This document shows, one piece after another, positions 55,794-64,000 of a stretch of DNA of 64,000 nucleotides; the first letter of the stretch is position 1, and each line of letters starts with the position of its first letter. The DNA is from Strigamia acuminata. Taxonomy: Eukaryota; Arthropoda; Chilopoda; Geophilomorpha; Linotaeniidae. The DNA lies in the NCBI GenBank assembly GCA_949358305.1, contig OX442317.1, forward strand, positions 1,116,001 through 1,180,000. Reading direction: 5' to 3'. Made by a program: the position numbers and the translations under genes. Below the pieces are notes generated by a model, which saw only the letters and a list, made by a program, of their open reading frames with translations, was not told where the DNA came from and did not search any database.

Positions 55794-58700
55794 TTACTGA
55801 TTTTTGAACAAATATTCTAAAAGAAAAACACACAATGACAAAATAATGCCAAATGCAAGAAAAATAAAAGCTGCATATGTGAGTTTTAAATCTACTGTTG
55901 ACAGCTCCTGTCGCGCTTCTTCCAAGGCATCACAATAGGGCCTGTCAAGCACTTCGGCAACAGGAAATATTTTTTGTAATATGCCTGCAGATCTGGATTG
56001 CAATACACTTAAGTCAAAAGAAGAAAAAAGTTGTTACGCTGGATTAAAGTTGTAAGGGCGTACCCACCCAGGTGTTTAGGTTGTGCAAGAAACATGGGCG
56101 GTACTGCAAGATAAGGAGCACCTAGTCCTGAACCAGAATATTATTTAAGGTAGAACTACGTCCAACAAATCCTCACAGCGGAAGTGGAAACCAGCGCTAA
56201 CTCTTGTCAGGAATTTACAACTTAACACCCCGGATGTAGTTGTATGTATGTTGCGGCACAGTAACTATACTCGAGTTGCACTCAAAAAGGCACCTCACAA
56301 TGTGTACTCCTATTGATCGAGCCAGTTTAATACTAACTCCAGACTGTATACTACTACTAGGAGAAGTAGTTTGGTTTTTTATTTATTGTTGTGATTGTTA
56401 TGACTAATTTAGTTTGTTATTTTGATTTTATTTAATAAAAAATGTTATTTCCATCATTAAAATGAAGTTTCACACATTAAAAAATGTCAAACTCATTTTT
56501 GTTGTGTTTATTGCTTACATCGTCTGAAAGTTTTAATTTTAGGCCGTTGCCTAGGCAATCGATTACAATGTCTGTACATTGTAATGCGATTCTGGTGTTT
56601 GGGTCTACTTTTCCGGATCACTACACCAGTAAACTGGCTCGACCAATGGGAGGTGCCTTTTTGAGTGCAACTCGAGTATACTGTGGCTTTTTGCCTTTCT
56701 TTTTAACGTGTAATTTTGAGGTAGGGTAGCGAGGACATGTGGATTATTAGGATGGATAATATTTGTAAATTTATTGGGGGCACACCGGGGATGATACGCT
56801 TCTGCTAGTGCCAAACACTTACAATCGAGAAAATGTTTCCGTGTATTGAGATTGTTTTGTCAAAGCTATTACTACGTCCTCAGGACTGAATTTCTCCGGT
56901 AAAATGTGATAGGTGCAGCTCAAGCCGCCTGCTAGTTCATCCATGTAGAGTGAGGCGTAACTGCTTCCATTGTGTTTATCGAATGCTTCTTTTGGAGATG
57001 AAATTACAGTATCATTCATCTTTAATTCCCTTAGTTTTTTAAATATACCGTGCTTAGAATTCTAACAAAAAAATTAGAAATTCAATGTCGCTATGTATGC
57101 TGATGAATTATCAGATCAGAATACCTCAACAATTCGATTCAGTGGAGTGTTTTTGATGGTCAGAACTTTGAATTTACCAACTTGTATAAGATCGTCAATA
57201 CTTTTGTAAGGAAAAACTGATTTGTTGGCTGCAAAAGATGCAATGAGGACACTGTTGTAATATGTTGTAATAAACAAGAGAAAAAGTAATATGACGACGG
57301 TAATTATTTTTTTGGAGGTGCTTGGAGATTCTACATAATTTGAACCTGGAAAATCCAAGAGGATTTAAAGTAATGGAAGGAATTTGCTTTTTCTATGCAT
57401 TTGTACCTTGAGATGGATACAGCGAGAGAAATTCGTGAAAAAAGTTATTAATGCTGTGGTAGAATTTAGTATTGTTAGTCTTGTTTTTGGATTTTTTCAC
57501 ATGTTGAAGATAGACTGAAGTAAAAAAAGACAAAACGGCAAAAAATACCAAAAAAGCTAAAATGACGTTCCAAAGTAATTGGGAGTACGGTTTAAAGAAA
57601 GCTGAATGGACAAAATCCGATTCGTCGTAGTTTAAAGAACTCTTCATTATGAGAACCACTCTAGTCAACTTGACGTATGGCGTTACATCCGTAGCATAGA
57701 AATATTTCATATTAATTTTCATCATTAGTCCAGTCGCATCACTTTTCTAAAAAGAAAAAAAATATATTTTAGTTTGAACCAAATACAGTTTTTCAAATTA
57801 CCTTGGCCATCAGGTGCTCGTACATTCCAGATATAACTTGTTTTGATTTTTCTTTTTGCGTATTGTTTGCAGTTGCAAGTACAACATATGTTGCACTGGA
57901 TAATGAACAAAATCTTAATATTTAAATGGAAAAATTGTTTCAAAAAGTAAATGACTTACTTATATCCCAAATATTCTGACATTACTTGAAGAAAATCATA
58001 TCTTTTCCCTATTACTATTGTCCTGTTGTCTCCTGTTAAAATAATTTCCAGCAGAGGGTAAGACTATTGGAATTGTATTAGATTTGTTGAATTGATAGAA
58101 AATTTTGAACTTATCATAATACGTACTCTAGTTAATGATATTGTTAAAGTGAATCCTTGTAAGATTTTACTACTACTTTCTTTGCTGTACCAATACGATT
58201 GTGATGAGGCTACATCAACTTCACCAATTAATTTCTTGTCACAGGAATTGGGAGCTTTGAGAAAAAGTTGACTTGTCATCCAAAGCTTAAAGAAAATGCA
58301 AACCATTATTATTCCAATGAAGATTAAATACAATTTCAAGCCTACTTGTTCTTTCTTGGATTGCTGAACAATGTACACAATACTGTCTACTCTAATGAGA
58401 GTACTAAGATATTGTAAATCCTTTTCCAAATTGTCGTTTGTGTTTTCATACACAAGCAACTATTTGTATCGTTTGTAGAAAACATCAAAGTAGTTCTAAA
58501 TGATAAATAAACAGTAGTTAATTTAATAAATAATAATATGGTAACCTAGTTACTTGAAATAATGGCTGGAGGCATGGTGTTCTGCACCAAACAACCACAT
58601 TGTTTCCCAATTTATTGTTTAAGTATTCAGGAAATTCCATTGTAAGATTATTGTGCAGTATTTTGAAAATATTATGGAAAATGCGTGAGGTGGACAGCAT

Positions 58701-58991
58701 TTGATCGATTGTAGTTAAATCTAAATTAAATAGATTTAATAGTAACTAGAAGTGATTTATTGTTTGTTTGGTACCTGAGTCGTCGAGGTTGGGGAACAGT
58801 GATATTTGCTGCCAGTGCACGTGAGCAACAAATTTGAATACCACATCCGTGGTGGGTTTGTTTGCTAAGCTTAGCACTGGCTTCATACTTTCTGACTGTG
58901 CGTTTGCAAGATTTATATTTGGAATCCATAGAAGATGAACCAATTGCAGTAGATGTATAATTAGTAATCCGTAATTCCGCAAAATGGGCAT
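55794..58991 (-). CDS. Divergent ionotropic receptor (IR-like) 1, with an in-frame TAG
   Basis: Exons: 58775-58991, 58554-58720, 58346-58495, 58127-58285, 57960-58063, 57802-57895, 57407-57746, 57125-57345, 56823-57061, 55794-56007; about 634 codons. A ligand-gated channel of the iGluR/IR family, likely chemosensory. It has a signal peptide (MPILRNYGLL), a short extracellular domain, S1, M1 (LLWNVILAFLVFFAVLSFF), M2 (LLFLLFITTYYNSVLIASFA), S2 (FSPEDVVIAL) and M3 (AAFIFLAFGIILSLCVFLLE). At 58460-58462 a TAG replaces the Trp codon of the intact paralogue (YKRYK then stop; IR2 has YKRFKW). All other exons and splice sites are intact, so this is a recent pseudogene, a polymorphic null, or a read-through case. 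A MITE sits in the last intron. Confidence 0.78.
56266..56680. mobile_element. TATACTC-ended MITE, copy 4
   Basis: Ends TATACTCGAGTTGCACTCAA and the complement, followed by aaaggcacctc and ctattggtcgagcc-type sequence. The left arm carries a 12-nt insertion. The core is gcctaggcaatcgattacaa. In the last intron of IR-like gene 1. Confidence 0.85.
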
Positions 58992-59436
58992 TTGATAAAA
59001 TTCCTGGCTGCCACATAAAATCAAGTAAAATGTAAAAATATGTGTGCTCATGGTATTTAGGTTTATTTACATTTCCATTGTAATATTTTTTTAGACTTAC
59101 ATTGACTTACCAAGTGCAAAGCAATGTGTATTTGATGTTGATGCTCGAATGTTCGTTGTGAGGGTGGTGACAAGTAAATAGTTACCTCCGTGTATGAAAC
59201 GTGGTATTTACCAGTTTTTAACTTTTATTGGCTACACCAGTGAAGTATTGAATTGTTTTTGCGTGTGGCATCGTTGTTGCGTAATGTTTTCTTGGTCAAT
59301 ATATATTAAATTCGATTTTGGCGTTTCGTGTTTGTGGTGATTAACTAAGTTTGATTGGGTTAAAATCAAAATGTTTTATTGAAATATAATTAAGAAACAA
59401 ACAATAAATTAGAAGAGTGATTCGTTGATAGTGGCT
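58992..59436. other. Upstream region of IR-like 1 and 3' flank of IR-like 2
   Basis: 59000-59380 is almost the same as 62290-62690 upstream of IR-like 2. So the duplicated unit includes the promoter, with ccgtgtatgaaacgtggtat and attttattggct-type words conserved. AATAAA for IR-like 2 is at 59375-59380. Confidence 0.6.
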
Positions 59437-62271
59437 TTAATGAATTCCAAGGGTGCATTCGCAAGCAAATACGAATAATGAAAGGATTATACCAATTGCA
59501 AGAAAAATAAATGCTGCGTAAGTAAGCTTTAAATCCACAGTTGACGACACTTGTTTGGCTTCTTCTTCGGCATCACATCGGGGTCTGTCGATAACCAAAA
59601 CTTCACGAAATAGTTGTTGCAATATGCCTGATGATTTGGCACGAAGGATACTAGAATGGAAACATTGGTAATTAGTAAGTAAATTTTAGAAATTTGTATA
59701 TTTGGATTACACGCTAAAAAAAATATGTTAAAAGGTGCAAGCTTACACTTTTATACGTGTAAATCCTTGACGTTTTTTGAGGGTTAAATTTCACACAATT
59801 CACATTATTTATTTAATACCTGTGGATGCCATAGTGTGTGTAATAGTTCCAAATTGGGTAAGGACATAGGTGGGGTGTTTTTGTGTAAATGGAGCTCCAC
59901 ATCTTATACGGTACATTTCAAAGTATTACACCCTTTACCAAAAGTGTAATTTTGCTATTTTGCACAATTTTTACACAATTTTTACTGAACTGGAATTTAC
60001 ATCTCTAAGTTACACCATCTAACATCTTTATATATGTTAAAATTTTGTAAAAGATATATTTTTAATGCTTTGCATTTTTTTTTCATCTCTTATTATTTCA
60101 ACTCAGCTTACAATAGATTAATTGTTTCAGTATATTGAGAATGTTTTGTTAAGTAGAACCAGACGGGAGATGGAAAATATTTCGGTGGTAGAATACGAAA
60201 GTTGCAGTTTAATGTAGTTAAGAACTCCAGAGGGTAAAGACCAACTTTGTTGTCATCTTCCAGCAATAGTTGTTCAGGAAGGTTTGCAGATCCTAGTGAT
60301 TTGTAGCGGTTTGATTCTCGAATTTTTTTAAAACCGCTATGTGTCGTAGTCTAAAAAGTAATGAGACAGTTTAAAAGAAAATCAGTAAAAGCTTAAAAAC
60401 GAAATCAGTTATACTAAAATAGCATCCTCATAAAGAGAATTTCTAATTGCACTTAATTTGATTCGACCATCATTTGCAATATCTTCAATATTTTTGAAAG
60501 GGAAAATTGCTTTGTTGGCTGAAAACGATGCAGTCAGAACACTGTTGTAATATGTTGTAATAAATAGAAGAAAAAGTAACATGACCATGTTCAATGTTTT
60601 TTTCGATGTGCTTGGAGCAATGCTGTAATTTAAACCTGAAAATGAAGAGATAAAATGGAGAATAGTTTTTTGTTTGTGAATGCTTTTACCTTGAGTCGGA
60701 TATAGTGACAGAAATTCTTCAAGGAACTTATTAGTCCAATGGTAGATCTTGTTGCCTCTTCGGTTTTTGTTTTCATTAAAATATCTAAGACAAACTGTAG
60801 TGAAAAAAGACAGAAGCGCAAAAAGAACAACAAACGCAAAAATAACATTCCATAAGAATGTTGTGTATGGTTTGAAGAAAGCCGATCGAGTGAAACTGGA
60901 TTCGTCGTAGTTGAAAGAATTTTTCATTATTAGTGTCATTGATGCCATCAAGATGTGCTGCGTTACATCGTAATAATCAAAATACCTGAAGTTCACTCTC
61001 ATTGCCAGTCCAATCATATCAATTTCCTAGAATTTAAATTACTGTTTTAGGGAGTAGTTTAGTGAATCGTCATTTATATTTTTAAATACCTTATTCTTCA
61101 GACTCACAAACATATCATCTGTAAATGCTTTCATGGCAGCTGCCAAAGTAGTGTTAGGTAAGGTTGCAAATGGAATATAGGTTGCACTGAGTCATTCAAA
61201 ATCACAATATTAATTAGATGTAATTTTATAATTGTGATTCACGTTATACTTGAAACCCAAAAAAGTTGATGACATTTGAAGAAAATCGTATCGACTTCCC
61301 GTCACTTCGATATGTTTCCCACGTCGAACAACTTTCATTGCTGGCCTACCCTGTTGGAATACTTTTGGTTAGATGATTCAGTCTTAAAACGTGCTACTGG
61401 CAATACCAAAGTAACCCCTATTGTTATAGTGAACCCTTTTAAGACTTGATGACCTCTTCTTTTTCTGTTCCAATATGCTCGTAATGTGGCTGCATCAACT
61501 TCGCCAGTGACTCTGTGGTCGTAGGAATTTGGAGCACTCAGGAAAAGTTGACTTATTATCCAAAGCTGAATGAAAATGCAAACCATTGCTATTCTAATCA
61601 CGATCAAACGGAATTTGGAGCCTACTTGATCTTTCCTGGATTGTTGAATGCTGTACACAATACTGTCGACTCGGATGAGGGTGCTAAGATATTGTAAATC
61701 CTTTTCCAAATTGTCGTTTGTGTTCTCGTAAATAAACAACCATTTGAATCGCTTGTAGAAAACATTAGAATATTTCTAGTGATAAATAAACTGGTTGTTA
61801 ATTTAACAAATAATTATAGAGTAACCTAGTTACTTGAAATATAGACTGGAGGCATGAGGTTTTGCACCAAACAACCACATTGTTTCCCAATTTATTGTTT
61901 AAGTATTTAGGAAATTCCATTGTAAGATTATTGTGCAATATTTGGAAAACATTATGGAAAATGCCGGAGATGGACAGCATTTGATCGATTGTAGTTAAAT
62001 CTAAGTTAAATAGATTTAATCGAAACTAGAAGTGATTTATTAATTGTGTGGTACCTGAGTCATCGAGATCGGTGAACAGTGATATTTGTTGCCAGTGCAC
62101 ATGAGCAACAAATTTGAGTACCACATCCATGGTAGGTTTGTCGGCTAAGCTTAGCACTGGCTTCATACTTTCTGACTCTGCGTTTGCAAGATTTATATTT
62201 GGAATCCACAGAAGATGATTCAATAGAATTAGACGTATAATTAGTAATCCGTAATTCTGCGAAATGGCCAT
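59437..62271 (-). CDS. Divergent ionotropic receptor (IR-like) 2, intact
   Basis: Exons: 62055-62271, 61834-62000, 61626-61775, 61407-61565, 61250-61350, 61090-61186, 60690-61026, 60415-60635, 60112-60350, 59437-59650; about 633 residues. Same layout as IR-like 1: signal peptide from MAISQNYGLL, a short extracellular part with NDNLEKDLQYLSTLIRVDS, S1 (GSRYDFLQM), M1 (LWNVIFAFVVLFALLSFF), M2 (FITTYYNSVLTASF), S2 (LTKHSQYTET) and M3 (AAFIFLAIGIILSLFVF). Exons 1-3 are very close to IR-like 1, while exons 4-9 are much more diverged. I treat 61566-61625 as a 60-nt in-frame intron; if retained it adds a spurious hydrophobic segment. The ligand is unknown. Confidence 0.85.
59651..60111. other. Long intron of IR-like 2
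   Basis: 461 bp where neighbours have far shorter introns. It contains repeated words such as ttacac and gtgtaa, giving weak inverted-repeat structure (cttacacttttatacgtgtaa), probably an old insertion. No gene. Confidence 0.4.
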
Positions 62272-63346
62272 TTGAGTTATTTATACGATAAAATTCCTGG
62301 CTGCCACTTAAAACTAAGTAAAATGTAAAAATACGAGTGTGCTCGTCGTATTTACGTTTATTTACGTTTCTATTTTATTATTTTTTAAAGTTACATTGAC
62401 TTACCAAGTGCAGAGCAGTGTGTATTTGATGTTGACAAGATTGCTCGAATGTTCGTTGTGAGGGTGGCGACAACTAAATAGTTACCTCCGTGTATGAAAC
62501 GTGGTATTTACCAGTTTTTAACTTTTATTGGCTAGCCCAGTGAAGTATTGAATTGTTTTTGGGCGTGGCATCATTGTTGCGTAATGTTTTCTTCGGTCAA
62601 TTTATTTTAAATTCGATTTTGGCGTTTAGTGTTTCTGGTGAATTAACTAAGTTAGATTGGGTTAAAATCAAAACGTTTTATTGAAATATAATCACGATTT
62701 CTATTCTAACTGTAATGAACTCCTTATTACATATCGAACTAGGGTGTGCCTATTCTTCATGGCATGGTGAACTTGGAGGGCTAAAGAACCCCAAGAACAA
62801 GACAAAGGTCTTTACGCTTGCAATTTTGGATATAAAGTGATTTATTCGAGAAAGAGAGTGAGGTTGCTAAGCAAAGATGTAATGGTGTAATCTAACAATT
62901 GTTTAGTTGTAAGAAGAAATGGTGACTGCAGGCATTTCTTCTTTTCTACAGCAACACTTACCCATCATCCCCCCATTACCGATTGTCAGACATTGCTAGC
63001 GATCATCACAATTTTCTCTAGACATATCACGAGTCAATTAGTGCCCAATTTCTATCACATCAAAAAAACCAGTTAAGGTGAGGTTGGCGAAAAAAAACAA
63101 AAATACGCGATGATGATGTGCGATGATTGCTAGAAATGTCTGACGATCGATAATTTCGCTGTAGAAAAAAATATATGCTGACTGCAGACGCAACACTAAC
63201 TATTGTATAATACTAGTTTTGTGAAAACAAAATAAACGCTTAAATATGTTATCGAGTTGCAACTGATATTTTTATGTTCATCGATTAATTTATGGATTGA
63301 ATAATGAATGAAGTTTTAAATAACTTAAATGTGACCAAATGTGACT
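62272..63346. other. Upstream region of IR-like 2, and extended 3' flank of IR-like 3
   Basis: 62290-62690 duplicates the IR-like 1 upstream region. The AATAAA that should serve IR-like 3 is at about 62677, over 600 bp from its stop, because an inverted-repeat element (about 62918-63195) and flanking sequence lie between. No gene in the gap. Confidence 0.5.
62918..63195. mobile_element. Inverted-repeat element in the IR-like 3 3' flank
   Basis: The left arm includes tgactgcaggc, tttctacagc and gtcagacattgctagcgatc. The right arm carries their imperfect complements (gattgctagaaatgtctgac, gctgtagaaaaa, gctgactgcag). Arms of about 80 bp, moderately decayed. Boundaries approximate. Confidence 0.6.
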
Positions 63347-64000
63347 TTAATCAAGTTCATCTTTAAATGCACATTCTAAAATAAAAATAAACAGCGACAA
63401 GACGATGCCGGATGCAAGAAATATAAAAGCTGCATAAGTGAGTCTTAAATCTACAGCTGACAGCTGCTGTTGGGCTTCCTCTAAGGCATCACATTTGGGC
63501 CTATGTAGTACTTCGGCTACAGGAAATATCTTTTGCAAAATGCCTGCAGACTTGGCTAGGCATACACTAAGTTAAATAAGTTGATTAATTACCCTGCGCA
63601 TATTATTGCTCAAACCACACACTTACAATCGAGAAAATGTTTCCGTGTATTGAGAATGTTTTGTTAGGAATATTCCGACGTTTTCTGGAGTAAATTTTTC
63701 TGGCAAAACACGAAGGCGACAATCCACACCACCTATTAGTTCGTCAGCAAAAAGGCCGGCGTAACTGGTTCCATTGGGACCCAAAAGTAATATTCTTGTG
63801 GTTGCTGGTACCGATTGATGCATACCCAACTCTTGTATTTTTTTGAAGATGCCGTAGCGGGATTTCTGAAAGACAAAATTCAACCAAAAGATTTCGGATA
63901 GTTGGTTTTGTGCAATCGTATCAGTGTACCAGGACAGATCGTTCCAGTGGGGTGTTTTTGATTGTCAGAATTTTGAATCCTCCTGCTTGTATAAGATCTT
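63347..64000 (-). CDS. Divergent ionotropic receptor (IR-like) 3, 3' part only
   Basis: Three exons are in view: part of the M2/S2 exon (63930-64000, cut by the window end), S2 exon 63627-63865, and the last exon 63347-63566 with M3 (AAFIFLASGIVLSLFIFILE). The S2 exon (LLGPNGTSYAGLFADELIGG, LPEKFTPENVG, LTKHSQYTETFSRL) is closer to IR-like 1 than to IR-like 2. The last exon is two codons longer than in the others. The open frame is intact as far as seen; the rest lies beyond 64000. Confidence 0.85.

Noticed and set aside
58286-58345. Extra transmembrane helix in the extracellular domain of IR-like 1
   Set aside because: Better explained as a 60-nt intron with GT-AG borders conserved in IR-like 2.
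1-64000. Any autonomous transposase or reverse transcriptase gene
   Set aside because: None of the longer frames shows DDE, RNase H or RT-like motifs. All elements seen are non-autonomous.

Overview
This is nuclear DNA from an invertebrate animal, probably a pancrustacean such as a small branchiopod. The basis is AT-rich sequence, multi-exon genes with mostly 50-90 nt GT-AG introns, invertebrate-type integrin alpha chains, and ionotropic-receptor (IR) genes, a protostome family. The species cannot be fixed from the window. Every gene I can support lies on the minus strand, so each gene reads from high to low coordinates. Exon junctions were worked out by hand from splice signals, reading-frame continuity and comparison between paralogues. 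Letters A-L below are my own labels (no F is used).

Region 1 (about 0.8-40.7 kb) is a tandem array of ectonucleotide pyrophosphatase/phosphodiesterase genes (ENPP4/5-like). There are ten apparently complete six-exon genes (A, B, D, E, G, H, I, J, K, L), one broken gene (C) and at least seven exon relics. They form two clades. E, G, J, K and L keep all seven predicted metal/nucleophile residues. A, B, D and I keep open frames and signal peptides but have lost most of those residues, so they look like secreted or anchored pseudoenzymes. H belongs to the active clade but carries one Asp-to-Tyr change. Hydrophobic C-terminal tails (probable GPI signals) are present in B, D, E, I, K and L and were lost separately in A and in G/H/J. 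A block carrying I, copied from the C-D region, sits between H and J.

Region 2 (41.1-55.5 kb) holds two head-to-tail integrin alpha genes of 22 and 25 exons. Each encodes an N-terminal beta-propeller with three calcium loops, a dibasic heavy/light-chain cleavage site, one membrane helix and a GFFxR tail.

Region 3 (55.8-64 kb) holds three tandem divergent IR genes. The first has an in-frame TAG, the second is intact, and the third runs off the window end.

Introns and spacers are packed with short non-autonomous elements: pogo/mariner-like (TA), piggyBac-like (TTAA), hAT-like (8-bp duplications), foldbacks, and a 970-bp palindrome with Pol III-like A and B boxes. No transposase gene is visible. 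The most interesting signals are the pseudo-ENPP clade, the exon mosaicism among paralogues, and an inverted-repeat family whose outer arms match within a copy but differ between copies.
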